This document shows, piece after piece, positions 11,610 through 20,484 of a DNA stretch of 64,000 nt. The number at the start of each line of letters is the position of its first letter. Within the stretch, counting starts at the first letter, position 1. Source of the DNA: Streptomyces lincolnensis (GTDB lineage Bacteria > Actinomycetota > Actinomycetes > Streptomycetales > Streptomycetaceae); the NCBI RefSeq assembly GCF_001685355.1, contig NZ_CP016438.1, positions 9,920,001 through 9,984,000 of the forward strand. Reading direction: 5' to 3'. The notes under the pieces were generated by a model. That model saw only the letters and a list, made by a program, of their open reading frames with translations. It ran no database searches and had not been told where the DNA came from. Both the position numbers and the translations under genes were made by a program.

Positions 11610-11942
11610 GATGCCGAGCTGGTCGCCCCGGCGCCTGCGTTTGCCGAAGGCGCTCCACCAGCCGTTGTCCTGGCAGATCCGCCAGGCGGTCCGCTCGGCC
11701 ATCGCCTCACCGCCGGCGTGGGCCTCGTCGAGAAGGAAGCGGTGCCCGAACTCGGGATCGTCGCGGTGCGCGTCGAACAGAGCGTTGGCCTGGTATGCCT
11801 CGGTCAGTTCGGCGTCGGTGGCAGACCGGGCCAGCCACCGGTGGGAGGGCTGGCGGGCCAGCCCGAGCACCCGGTACGTCACCGCCACCCGCACCCGGTA
11901 AGGGGCATCGGCGGCGGCCAGCTCACGGACGAGCGGTACATC
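11610..11942 (-). mobile_element. Remnant of an IS3-family transposase (OrfB N-terminal part)
   Basis: The reading DVPLVRELAAADAPYRV, YRVLGLARQPSHRWLAR, HRDDPEFGHRFLLDE and ICQDNGWWSAFGK matches the helix-turn-helix and leader region of IS3/IS407-type OrfB. The DDE catalytic core is absent and the frame runs into unrelated sequence, so it is inactive. Confidence 0.7.
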
Positions 11943-11957
11943 ATTTTGCCGGCAGGT

Positions 11958-12390
11958 TCGCCTGCGACAGATAAGCCGCACGCCTACACGGCAGCCCTCG
12001 TCGACCTGCTCGCCGACCGCGTGCCCGAACTGCTGCGCGCCCTGCGCGAAGCCGGCCCCGACTACGTCCTGCTGGACGGCACCCTCGCAGAGTACGACCG
12101 GGGCGGCGACAGCCGGGCCGACTTCTCACAAAAACACCGACGCCACGGAGTGAACGTCCAGGTGGTAACCGATCCAGCCGGACGACTGCTGTGGATCTCG
12201 CCCGCCCTGCCCGGCCGTGCGCACGACCTGACGCCCACCCAGCAAACCGTCAACCGCGCGCTGTCCGCAGCCCGGGCACCGGGCGAGCGCGGCGTCGCAC
12301 GGCTCAAGTCCTGGCGGATCTTCCGCAAAGCCCGATGCAGTCCGAATCGGATGTCGTCAATCGCCGCCGATGGTCAGCAGGCAGCTGTCG
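11958..12390 (+). mobile_element. Remnant of an IS5-family (DDE_Tnp_4-like) transposase
   Basis: The + strand reads DYVLLDGTLAEYDRGGDSRA, QKHRRHGVNVQVVTD and RLLWISPALPGRAHDL, then jumps to ALSAARAPGERGVARLKSWR and KARCSPNRM. These are conserved blocks of Streptomyces IS5-type transposases, but the segment normally between the two parts is missing. This indicates an internal deletion. It lies directly beside the left end of the biosynthetic cluster. Confidence 0.75.
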
Positions 12391-12444
12391 GGGTCTGCCG
12401 CGTCGATGATCCCGGTGCCCGGTGAGACCTTCTCTGTACGGTTC

Positions 12445-13668
12445 TCAGCCCAAGTCGTCTTCACCGGACCGGTCCGGGACCGCGTCGGGTCGGCTTCGGC
12501 GCCGGTGCGCTGCCGCCGCCAGGTCTGCGCGGAGCGCGCCGGCGCTTCGGCCGCTCTCCAGCGCCCGCCGTACGAGGTCCGCCTGGGACGGCGGGGCGAG
12601 GCCGTCGACCGGTGCGTCCAGATCCAGGTTGGTGGGGAAGGCGTAGCCCTCGGCGCAGGCCGCCACGACGCACCGTAGCCAGTGTGGTGGGGCTCCCTCG
12701 GCCTTGCGCCGCAGCAACACCGGGTACACCGCGTTCACCATCGCCTCCCGGTCGACGGTCTCCATGGACCGGCCGAACGGCGAGGACACCTGGAGGAGGT
12801 TCGCCATGCGCCGCACCCCGGTCGTGCGGTTGGCCCCGGCGGCGTGGAAGAGCGCCGGGCTGAAGAAGACGACGTCTCCCTTCTCCAGCGGCATCTGGAC
12901 GTGATGGTCGTCGAAGTAGGCCCGGAACTCCGGCCGCTGCCAGGCGAGGTAGCCGGGTTCGTACGTCTGCGAGTACGGCAGGTACAGGGTGGGGCCCGTT
13001 TCGACCGGCATGTCGCAGTGCGCGACGGCGCCCTGCAGGGTGAGCGACGGCGCGGCCCGGTGGACGTGGGTCGGGAACGCGGCGGCGCCCTCGTCGGAGA
13101 AGAAGCCGAAGTGGTAGTCACGGTGCACGCGTTGGGCAGGGGCGCCCGGGTTGACGACGTTGACCTGCGAGGTGAGCTGGTAACCGGGTCCCAGCCAGGC
13201 CGACGACACCAGATCGGTCACGCCCTCGCCGTGGTACTCGGCGAACGCCTCCGGGTCGTGCAGCGCCAGCTTCTCGACCGCGTTCCACACCCGGTCGTTG
13301 GTGCCGGGCCTGGCGTAGTGGTCGCCCCGGGCCGAGCCCGCCGCACGCTGGTCCGCGATCATCTTCTCGAACGCTCCGGTGACCCGGTCCACGACTGACG
13401 GATCGGGATAGGCGCGCTTGCAGACGACGATGCCCGGCCCGTCCAGCAGCACCCGGACCAGCTCGGCCTGGATCTCGCGTCGCCCCGCCGGCGTACCCGC
13501 CCGTCGGCGCAGCAGTTCACCGTCGTACAGCGGGATGCCGTGGACGACGTCCGTGGCGGAAGGGACCTCCGCCGGATTCGTGGTGCGCTCCACATGGCCG
13601 CGGAAGTCGGCCAGATCGCAGTCGGACGGATTGAGCCAGCTCCGTGGACGGTCATGGATGGTGGGCAT
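12445..13668 (-). CDS. PhyH-family Fe(II)/2-oxoglutarate dioxygenase
   Basis: 407 residues. The Fe-binding triad is visible as H182 and D184 (RVHRDYHFGF) and H275 (LFHAAGANR); the following RTTGVRR is the likely 2-oxoglutarate-binding segment. The family hydroxylates or otherwise oxidises unactivated carbons. It is longer than typical PhyH (~290) because of N- and C-terminal extensions. ATG 13668 follows GAGAGGAG; an alternative start far upstream would overlap the flavin reductase and is unlikely. It is the last gene of a five-gene leftward operon with a flavin reductase, cupin, SDR and C-methyltransferase, so a sugar or cyclitol intermediate is a plausible substrate. Confidence 0.85.
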   Translation of the reverse strand: MPTIHDRPRSWLNPSDCDLADFRGHVERTTNPAEVPSATDVVHGIPLYDGELLRRRAGTPAGRREIQAELVRVLLDGPGIVVCKRAYPDPSVVDRVTGAFEKMIADQRAAGSARGDHYARPGTNDRVWNAVEKLALHDPEAFAEYHGEGVTDLVSSAWLGPGYQLTSQVNVVNPGAPAQRVHRDYHFGFFSDEGAAAFPTHVHRAAPSLTLQGAVAHCDMPVETGPTLYLPYSQTYEPGYLAWQRPEFRAYFDDHHVQMPLEKGDVVFFSPALFHAAGANRTTGVRRMANLLQVSSPFGRSMETVDREAMVNAVYPVLLRRKAEGAPPHWLRCVVAACAEGYAFPTNLDLDAPVDGLAPPSQADLVRRALESGRSAGALRADLAAAAHRRRSRPDAVPDRSGEDDLG

Positions 13669-13678
13669 GGTGCTCCTC

Positions 13679-14188
13679 TCAGGGGATGACACCGGTCGTC
13701 GTGGCCGCCGGCACGGGCACCGGCCTGGCGAACGTGCGGTCGCAATAGGCGAGAGGGGGGCGGTCACCGATGTGGGTGTCCTCCACGAGCCCGACGATGA
13801 TGCTGTGGTCCCCGCCGGCGAGGATGTCGTACGTGCTGCAGGCGACTCGGGCCGCCGCTTCATGCAGCCCCGGCAGCCCCTTCTCGCACGGTTCGAACTC
13901 GCTGGTGGCCACCTTCTCGCCACCCCGCGTGGCGAAGTGCCGCGCCAGATGGGCGTGTTCGGCGGCCAGGACGTTGACCAGAAAGACGCCGGCCTGGGTG
14001 AAGGCCGTGTGCGACCCGGCGTCCCTGGCCAGGCACAGCAGGACGAGCGGGGGATCGAGGGACAGCGAGCAGAAGGAACTCGCGGTGAACCCCCAGGAGC
14101 GGCCGTCGCGCGTCGTGGTCGTCGCGACCGTGACCGGAGCGGGAGTCCTGCTCATGGTCTCTGTGAACATCCGGGCGGATACGGCCAT
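13679..14188 (-). CDS. Flavin reductase (FMN-binding split barrel)
   Basis: 169 residues, the usual length for HpaC/SnaC-like NAD(P)H:flavin oxidoreductases. It has TPAPVTVATT, GFTASSFCSLSLDPPLVL and VNVLAAEHAHLARHFA. It would supply reduced FMN/FAD to a flavin monooxygenase. No flavin monooxygenase adjoins it; the LLM protein at 43711-44697 is the only flavin/F420-type oxidoreductase in the cluster. In butirosin assembly an LLM oxygenase (BtrO) works with a flavin reductase (BtrV), a suggestive but unproven parallel. Its stop is 10 nt from the PhyH start. Confidence 0.85.
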   Translation of the reverse strand: MAVSARMFTETMSRTPAPVTVATTTTRDGRSWGFTASSFCSLSLDPPLVLLCLARDAGSHTAFTQAGVFLVNVLAAEHAHLARHFATRGGEKVATSEFEPCEKGLPGLHEAAARVACSTYDILAGGDHSIIVGLVEDTHIGDRPPLAYCDRTFARPVPVPAATTTGVIP

Positions 14189-14215
14189 CTCACACGGTCC
14201 TTCCCCGGCTTCGGC

Positions 14216-14662
14216 TCATCGGCCGAGCCCGTACCGGGACAGGTCCAGCCGCTCGTTCAGCGGCGGCACCCGGACCACCTCGTCCTCGTATCGCCGGCCG
14301 GTGCGGTCGGCGTCGGAGAGGACCACGATCACCGAGTCCTCGAGGAAGACGGTGCAGTGAGCCCGGCCCCTCGGACTGACCACGGCGTCCTGGGAACCCA
14401 TTTCCAGGGTGAACAGCTCGCCGTTCTCGTCCTCCTCGATGTACAGCATCCGTCCGGACGCCACGTACATGAGATGGCTCTCGTTCGCGTGCCAGTGATT
14501 GCCGCGCACGGCCGTCCGGCGGGAATTGATCACCAGCACCCCGACCGTCGGGAAGGGCGGCAGGTTGATGATCTCGCCCCGGGCGTCCCGGTACACGCCC
14601 TCCGGCGGCAGGATCCCCTCCTGGCCGGTGTAGAGGGAGCCGTTGTGCTGCTGCGATGCCAT
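14216..14662 (-). CDS. Single-domain cupin protein
   Basis: 148 residues. One cupin barrel with the metal motif NHWHANESHLMYV and a second motif near RGRAHCTVF. ATG 14662 has a perfect GGAGGTAACC upstream, which decides the start against an earlier one. Cupins of this shape next to SDR and sugar methyltransferase genes are often NDP-sugar isomerases or epimerases, but the core could also be a small dioxygenase. The acid Glu/Asp-rich middle is typical of sugar-nucleotide cupins. Function is inferred from context only. Confidence 0.7.
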   Translation of the reverse strand: MASQQHNGSLYTGQEGILPPEGVYRDARGEIINLPPFPTVGVLVINSRRTAVRGNHWHANESHLMYVASGRMLYIEEDENGELFTLEMGSQDAVVSPRGRAHCTVFLEDSVIVVLSDADRTGRRYEDEVVRVPPLNERLDLSRYGLGR

Positions 14663-14688
14663 GGTTACCTCCGATTGCCCGTCAGGTT

Positions 14689-15726
14689 TCAGACGCGTAC
14701 GCCGCGAGCGGCCTCGGCCGGTGTCCAACGAAAGGACTGCGACACGGTTCCCTCACTGCACAGCCGCTGCAGCCACAGGCTCCGGTCGCTGCGCCCCCAC
14801 CCGTCCCGCCATTCGTGCTTGCCGTCCACCTGGACGGCGTCCAGGGCGTCCTCCAGCTCCGTGATGCCGACGGGAACCGTCATCGACGGCCGCCACTCGG
14901 GGAAGGCCTGCCGGAAGGCGTCGAAACGCACGCGGTAACTGCGGCGGTCGTCGTTCGTTCCGACAGCGCGCACCTGCGCGGTCGGGCGCTGCTGCCGCAC
15001 GAGTTCCGCCACTTCACGGACCTCGTAGTTCTCACCCTCTCGGCCCACGTTGAACGCCTTGCCCTGCACGGTCGCCCCGTCCGCCGCGAGACACTCGGCG
15101 ATGGCGGCAGCGGCGTCCCGCACGTGCAGCAGCGGACGAGCGGCCCTGCCCTCCCCGTGGACGGACACGGTGTCCCACCGCCAGGCGCAGCTCACCATGC
15201 GGTTGACCAGCAGGTCGCTGCGGAAGGAGGAACTGAGGCCGTAGAGCGTGGCGAAGCGCAGCGCCGTCGGGCAGAAGGTCCCGCCGGACAGGCTGCGGAT
15301 CGCCGCCTCGGCGTCGACCTTGCTGCGTGCATAGGCGGTGAGGGGATTGACGGCGGCGTTCTCGTCCAGACCGTCGGCCGCGGCCGCTCCGTAGATGCTG
15401 CACGAGGAGGCCAGCACCAGTCGCTCCACTCCCGTGCTCCTGGCGACACGGGCCAGGTTTCCCGCCGCCCGCCCGTTGATCTCGTGCGTCGCACCCGCGT
15501 CGAGCGCGCCGCAGGCGTCGTTGCACAACGCTGCCAGGTGGACGACCGCGTCGAAGCCCAGCAGGTCCTCGGGCCTGATGTCCCGGATGTCCCGCATGGC
15601 CGCGCCGCGTCCGACAGGGTCGAAGTACCCCGCGTCCCAGCCGGTGACCGAGTGGCCGCGGGCGCGCAGGACGTCCGACAGGACCGAACCCAGGTAGCCC
15701 CGGTTTCCGGTTACGAGTACGCGCAT
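14689..15726 (-). CDS. Extended SDR, NDP-sugar epimerase/dehydratase family
   Basis: 345 residues. N-terminal Rossmann motif GNRGYLG (7-13), active-site YARSK (Tyr132, Lys136) with preceding SSCSIYG serine. The family acts on nucleotide sugars (4-epimerase, 4,6-dehydratase or ketoreductase). The genes on both sides (C-methyltransferase, cupin) suggest a pathway to a branched or deoxy sugar, but no NDP-glucose synthase is present, so the activated sugar would come from primary metabolism. Confidence 0.85.
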   Translation of the reverse strand: MRVLVTGNRGYLGSVLSDVLRARGHSVTGWDAGYFDPVGRGAAMRDIRDIRPEDLLGFDAVVHLAALCNDACGALDAGATHEINGRAAGNLARVARSTGVERLVLASSCSIYGAAAADGLDENAAVNPLTAYARSKVDAEAAIRSLSGGTFCPTALRFATLYGLSSSFRSDLLVNRMVSCAWRWDTVSVHGEGRAARPLLHVRDAAAAIAECLAADGATVQGKAFNVGREGENYEVREVAELVRQQRPTAQVRAVGTNDDRRSYRVRFDAFRQAFPEWRPSMTVPVGITELEDALDAVQVDGKHEWRDGWGRSDRSLWLQRLCSEGTVSQSFRWTPAEAARGVRV

Positions 15727-15750
15727 GCCGTGCTCCTTCCTTTGGAGGTG

Positions 15751-16971
15751 TCACGCGATGGTCAGCTCGGGCAGGGGCGCGACGAAGTCCCCGCCGAACC
15801 GGGCGTGCCGGCGCCGGATGTCGGAGGCGTAGTTCCACGCGAAGAGCACGCAGTAGTCGATGTCCTCCTCCCGCAGCCGGGCCGTGTCACGGACCTCGAT
15901 GCCGTCCCCCGGCGTGTAGAGACCGACCTTGCGCGCGTTGTCGTCCACGATCCACGGGATGTGCTCGCCGGCCCCCGACTGCGCCAGCAGGGTCACGGCG
16001 CGCGCCGAGGCGCCGTACCCGCACACCCGGCGGCCGAGGCGGGTGAGTCCGCCGATGACGTCGTTCAGACGGCTCGCCACCCTCTCGACCCGGGAGGGGA
16101 AGTCGGCCAGGAAGCTGCCGTCCGGTACACCGGCCGACGCCTCCTCGGCCAGCAGGTGTTCCACGGCGGCCGTCCGGGCGGGACGCGGCTGCCCGTCGCT
16201 GCGGCGCAGCCAGCAACGCAGGGACCCGCCCTGCGTGGGGATCCGCTGCACGTCCACGACCGTCAGCCCGTGCTCCTCGGCCACCCGGGACAGCGCGTGC
16301 AGGGAGAAGTAGGACAGGTGCTCGTGGTAGACGAACTCGAACGCGCCCTGGCCGGCCATCGGCAGCACGTGCGCCACCTCGACCACGGCGTGACCGCCGG
16401 GCTCCAACAGGACGCGGATCCCGTCCAGCACCCCGCGTACGTCGTCGACATGGGCGAGGACGTTGTTGGCGACGACCACGTCCGCGCCGCCGTGCTCCTG
16501 CCGCACCTTCTCGGCGACGGAGGCGTCGAAGAAGGCGGTCAGGCTCGGCAGCCCCCGGCGGCACGCCTCTTCGGTGAGATCCGCGGCCGGATCGATGCCC
16601 AGCACGCGCATTCCCGTGTCCCGGAAGCAGCGCAGCAGCGTGCCGTCGTTGGAGCCGATCTCGACCACGCGGTCGCCGGGTGCCAGACGACAGCGCCGGA
16701 CGGCGTCCGCGGCGAGGGCGGCGCAGTGGTCGAGGAGGGCGGGGACCGCTCCGGTCGCGTAGCGGTACGCGGAGAACAGCTCCGCACGCGGTACCTCGTC
16801 GGCGAGCTGCACATGGCCGCATCCCGCGCAGCGCGCGAGATCGAGTGGGTACCGCTGCAACTCGCGGGCGTCCCGTGCGGAGCCGGTCAGGGCGTTCGCC
16901 GGCGGAGTGGGCCGGAAGGAGAAAACGGTTTCGAGTGAGGTGGCATCGCAGGTCAAACAGCCGTTGCTCAT
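15751..16971 (-). CDS. NDP-sugar C-methyltransferase-like SAM enzyme
   Basis: 406 residues with the three-part layout of TylC3/NovU-type C-methyltransferases. A zinc-binding N-terminal domain has CLTC near residue 5 and CAGC near 47. A SAM Rossmann domain (VVEIGSNDGTLL, then GIDP) follows. The C-terminal domain has its own nucleotide-fold motif VCGYGASARAV. The catalytic-type stretch FEFVYHEHLSYF is present. These enzymes methylate the carbon next to a keto group of a nucleotide sugar. It heads the leftward operon; the start is near a divergent promoter shared with the SARP gene. Confidence 0.85.
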   Translation of the reverse strand: MSNGCLTCDATSLETVFSFRPTPPANALTGSARDARELQRYPLDLARCAGCGHVQLADEVPRAELFSAYRYATGAVPALLDHCAALAADAVRRCRLAPGDRVVEIGSNDGTLLRCFRDTGMRVLGIDPAADLTEEACRRGLPSLTAFFDASVAEKVRQEHGGADVVVANNVLAHVDDVRGVLDGIRVLLEPGGHAVVEVAHVLPMAGQGAFEFVYHEHLSYFSLHALSRVAEEHGLTVVDVQRIPTQGGSLRCWLRRSDGQPRPARTAAVEHLLAEEASAGVPDGSFLADFPSRVERVASRLNDVIGGLTRLGRRVCGYGASARAVTLLAQSGAGEHIPWIVDDNARKVGLYTPGDGIEVRDTARLREEDIDYCVLFAWNYASDIRRRHARFGGDFVAPLPELTIA

Positions 16972-17276
16972 GAGTCACCATCCGCGCCGTTCGGAGTGAA
17001 GGCTGGCCGTGGCAACACTGGTCGCAGTCGATATAGGCGGGCTACGGGATCCGTACACGCCCGCCGAACGCCGGGTCACAACCCGCCCGGAGAGCGATTT
17101 CACAAGGCACGGGCATGACACTTGTGAGGCTGGGTAGTCGGTGCACCCGTACCTCTGCTCTACCTGTACCCCTGCCCCACCTGTCCCTGGCAGTTGCCCG
17201 TGGCAATCCCATCGCGCGGTGCGCGGGCCGGTGCCGCGGCTCCGCCGATGGTTGTACGGCTACACAGGGAGAACGA
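16972..17276. promoter_or_regulatory. Divergent promoter region, sugar operon and SARP gene
   Basis: 305 bases without a supported gene. It contains a repeated ACCTGT hexamer (17162-17167 and 17179-17184) upstream of the SARP start. SARPs bind short direct repeats, so self-regulation is possible, but the spacing here does not match the usual 11/22-bp periodicity. Confidence 0.35.
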
Positions 17277-19142
17277 GTGGATTTCCGACTGTTGGGCCCC
17301 TTGGACGTTCAGAGCACCGGTCGTTCTCTGCGACTGGGCGGCAGACGATCGCGGGCCCTCCTGGCTGTCCTGCTGCTGCACCACGGCCGCACTGTCCCCA
17401 TCGACACGATCACCGGCGCGATCTGGCCGGGCGAGCCGCCCAACTCGGCGCTGGCCAACATCCGCACCTATGTGCACGAGTTACGTCGCCAACTGCACCG
17501 ACTGGACGACGGCGCACAGCGCCTGACCAGCCATCCGGGCGGCTACCGGATACTGGTCCGGCCCGGCGAACTGGACGTGCTCAACTTCCGGGCGCTCGTC
17601 GGCGCGGGCGAACGAGCGGTCCGCAACGCCGATCACGACGGCGCCGCCGAGTGCTTCGGCCGGGCCCTGCGCATGTGGCGGGGGAGTCCCGCGGAGGGGC
17701 TGGACGTGGGGCAGGCACTCACGGCGAAGCTGACCGTCCTGGAGGAGGAGCGGTGGTCCGCGGCCTCCGCCCTGGTCGACGCGCAACTCGCCCTGGGCCG
17801 CCATGAGCAGGTCATCCCTCGGCTGCGGGAGATACTCGCCGAGCGGCCGCTGTGCGAACGAACCTGGGGTCGGCTGATGATGGCGCTCAGCGGCGCCGGG
17901 CGCGCGGCCGAGGCTCTGGAGGTCTACCAGCAGGCCCGTCGCCGTCTGCTGGAGGAGCTGGCTGTGGAACCTGGCGGCGAGCTGCGCAGCGTGCACTCGG
18001 CCATCCTCAACGGCTCGGCCGGCCCGCTGCCTCTGTATGCTCCCGCCCCGGGCGCGGCACCGGCCCGCGCCATGGCTCCCGCTCCCTGCGACCTACCCAC
18101 CCGGCCCCCCGACTTCGTCGGCCGCGAGTACCTCCTCGGGGAACTGCGCAGGATCGCGGCGTCCCAGAGCGACGCGGTCGCCGAGCGGGCCAACGCCACC
18201 GTCGTCTCCGTCTTCGGGCCCGCCGGGGTCGGCAAGACAGCGACCGTGGTGAACGCCGCCTACCAGATGCGTCCCCTGTTTCCCGACGGCCAGCTCTTCG
18301 TGTCGTTCGGCAGCGCCACCGGCGCTCCCCGCGCCACCGGCGAGGTCATGCTGGAACTCCTCGCCGCCCTCGGGCTGCCGCAGTCGGCGATCCCGGTCGA
18401 CGAGCACCAGCAGACAGCGGTGTACCGGGCGATGGTCGCCGAACGCGCCATGCTCATCGTGCTGGACGACGTGGCCGACGCGGTGCAGATCCGCCCCTTT
18501 CTTCCCGGTGCCGGACGCAGCATGGCCCTCATCACGAGCCGGCCACCGCTCGTGGAACTCGACGTCCATGAGCGGTTCGCCCTGCCTCCGCTCAGCGGCA
18601 CCGAGTCCCTCCAGCTCCTCGCGGCGCTGGCCGGTCGGGGGCAGGTCGACGCCGAGCCGGAGGAGGCGGTCAGGGTCGTCGAGGCATGCGACCGGCTGCC
18701 GCTGGCCCTGCGCATCGTCGGCGCCCGGCTGACCGCGGGGACGACGGCATCGTTGTCGGCGATGGCGCATCGCCTGGCGGACCACAGCCGGCGGCTGGAC
18801 GAGCTCGTCGTCGGCGACCTGTCCGTCCGCACCCGGCTCACGGAGAGTTACCGTGCACTCGATCCGGTGGCCCGGTCGGCCTTCGAACGGCTCGCCTCGT
18901 CGGGCACCTCCCGCGTTTCGTCCAGCACACTCAGGACGGAGCTGGGTATTCCGGAGAGGACCGCCGATCGTGTCCTGGAGGAGCTGGTCCACCACCACTT
19001 CCTCGTTCCCGCGGAAACCCGCGGCCTCGGACGGGTTCACCGGATCCCGGAGCTGCTCCGCGCCTACGGCCGTGCCCTGCGGCGCCGGGAGACGGCGGTG
19101 GTCCCGGTCCGCGAGGCCGCGGACACCGTCCTGCTCGTGTGA
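17277..19142 (+). CDS. SARP-family regulator with NB-ARC domain (AfsR-like)
   Basis: 621 residues from GTG 17277, preceded by GGGAGAA; the family opening DFRLLGPLDV supports this start. OmpR-like winged helix (1-95), bacterial transcriptional activator domain (about 100-250), then an NTPase domain with Walker A GPAGVGKT (about 312-320) and Walker B MLIVLDDVAD. It lacks the TPR tail of full AfsR. It probably activates the cluster. Codon 69 (17481-17483) is a TTA leucine codon, so translation should depend on the bldA tRNA, a known route for tying antibiotic synthesis to development. Divergent from the sugar operon and followed by an MFS gene. Confidence 0.9.
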   Translation: MDFRLLGPLDVQSTGRSLRLGGRRSRALLAVLLLHHGRTVPIDTITGAIWPGEPPNSALANIRTYVHELRRQLHRLDDGAQRLTSHPGGYRILVRPGELDVLNFRALVGAGERAVRNADHDGAAECFGRALRMWRGSPAEGLDVGQALTAKLTVLEEERWSAASALVDAQLALGRHEQVIPRLREILAERPLCERTWGRLMMALSGAGRAAEALEVYQQARRRLLEELAVEPGGELRSVHSAILNGSAGPLPLYAPAPGAAPARAMAPAPCDLPTRPPDFVGREYLLGELRRIAASQSDAVAERANATVVSVFGPAGVGKTATVVNAAYQMRPLFPDGQLFVSFGSATGAPRATGEVMLELLAALGLPQSAIPVDEHQQTAVYRAMVAERAMLIVLDDVADAVQIRPFLPGAGRSMALITSRPPLVELDVHERFALPPLSGTESLQLLAALAGRGQVDAEPEEAVRVVEACDRLPLALRIVGARLTAGTTASLSAMAHRLADHSRRLDELVVGDLSVRTRLTESYRALDPVARSAFERLASSGTSRVSSSTLRTELGIPERTADRVLEELVHHHFLVPAETRGLGRVHRIPELLRAYGRALRRRETAVVPVREAADTVLLV

Positions 19143-19190
19143 GTCGGTCCCTCCCGGACCTGGGGCCCGTCGTCCAAGGAGCTGAGTCAC

Positions 19191-20390
19191 GTGAACGAAA
19201 CCGGTGCCAACACCGCGCCGTGTGCCCGTGCACCGGCGCCCTCCCGCGAGGCCGTGCGGGCCCGGATCTCGGTCTGCCTGGTTTTCGCGATCATGGGATC
19301 GGCCGTCGGAGGGTGGTCGGCGCGTGTTCCCGAGGTCCGGCATGCCGTCGGCATGGGGGAGGCCGCCTGGGGGCTGGCCAACACCGCTTCCACGGGCGGT
19401 GATCTGGTCGCCCTGGCCCTGGTCACCGTACTGATCGGGCAGACGGGCATCCGCCGGATGAGCTGGGCGGGGGCCGCCCTCCTCCTGGTCAACGCCCCTT
19501 TGATGGCGTCGGCCTCCACTCCGGTGGCGCTGATCGCGGGCCTGGCGACCTGGGGGTTCGCCGCGAGCCTGCTGTCCGTCCCCATGAACGCCCAGGCGGT
19601 TGAGGTCGAACGGAGCTACGGCCGCCCCCTGCTGTCCGGCTTCCACGCCAGTTTCAGCATCGCCGTGCTGTGCGGAGGGCTGCTGGGCACCCTGGCCGCC
19701 GCGCTGGGCGTCACCCCCGCGACGCAGATGGCCGTGACCAGTCTGGTGCTCGGCGCGTCCCTTGTGGCGACGGGCCGCTGGTTGCCCGATCAGCGGCCGG
19801 CCCCTCGCGACCGGGGCGCGGAAGGGCCGATGCGGCGCATCCGCCGACGGGTCACCCCGCGCCTGCTGCTGCTTGCCGTCATCGCCTTCCAGGCATCCTT
19901 CATCGAGGGGGCGGTGACACAGTGGAGCGCCATCTACGCCGCCGACACGCTGGGACTCGCCTCCGCGTCGGCGGCGGCGGTGTACACCACATACGCCGTG
20001 GCCATGGCGGTGACACGGCTGCGGGGCGACTGGCTGACCGAACGGCTCGGGCGGCGCAGGATGCTGCGCCTGTGCTCACTCGCGGCCGGGTTCGGCGCGG
20101 TGGCCGTGGTGGCCTGGCCGCACCCGGCCACAGCGTTCGGTGGGTTCGCGCTGCTCGGGCTGGGCATCGCCTGTGTCACTCCCATGGCCTTCGCGGTGGC
20201 GGGGAACCAGCCCGGGCTGACTGCGGGGGAGGGGGTCTCGGTGGCGGTCGTCGGGCAGTGGCCCGGCTTTCTCCTCGCGCCTCCCGTGATCGGCGCGCTG
20301 GCCGGCCAGTGGGGTCTGCGGGCGGCCCTGGCGACGCTGCTCGTCGCGGTCCTGGGCGTGGCGATCGCCGCCCGCGCGGTGCCGCAGTGA
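19191..20390 (+). CDS. MFS transporter
   Basis: 399 residues with 12 predicted hydrophobic segments and the Arg/Gly-rich cytoplasmic loops of the major facilitator superfamily (GGWSARVPEVR after helix 1; TERLGRRRMLRL after helix 8). GTG 19191 has AAGGAG upstream. It resembles sugar/drug-efflux-like MFS proteins with an early SARVP motif. It lies 48 nt after the SARP gene, likely co-transcribed. Role inferred: export of the product or of an intermediate. Confidence 0.8.
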   Translation: MNETGANTAPCARAPAPSREAVRARISVCLVFAIMGSAVGGWSARVPEVRHAVGMGEAAWGLANTASTGGDLVALALVTVLIGQTGIRRMSWAGAALLLVNAPLMASASTPVALIAGLATWGFAASLLSVPMNAQAVEVERSYGRPLLSGFHASFSIAVLCGGLLGTLAAALGVTPATQMAVTSLVLGASLVATGRWLPDQRPAPRDRGAEGPMRRIRRRVTPRLLLLAVIAFQASFIEGAVTQWSAIYAADTLGLASASAAAVYTTYAVAMAVTRLRGDWLTERLGRRRMLRLCSLAAGFGAVAVVAWPHPATAFGGFALLGLGIACVTPMAFAVAGNQPGLTAGEGVSVAVVGQWPGFLLAPPVIGALAGQWGLRAALATLLVAVLGVAIAARAVPQ

Positions 20391-20484
20391 GCAGCGCTCA
20401 GGCCGTGGGTTCGGTGAGGTGCGTGAGGGGCCAGAAGCGCCCGTAAGGCCAGTGCGGTCGGCAGGGTCCGAAGGGTTGGCTCCG

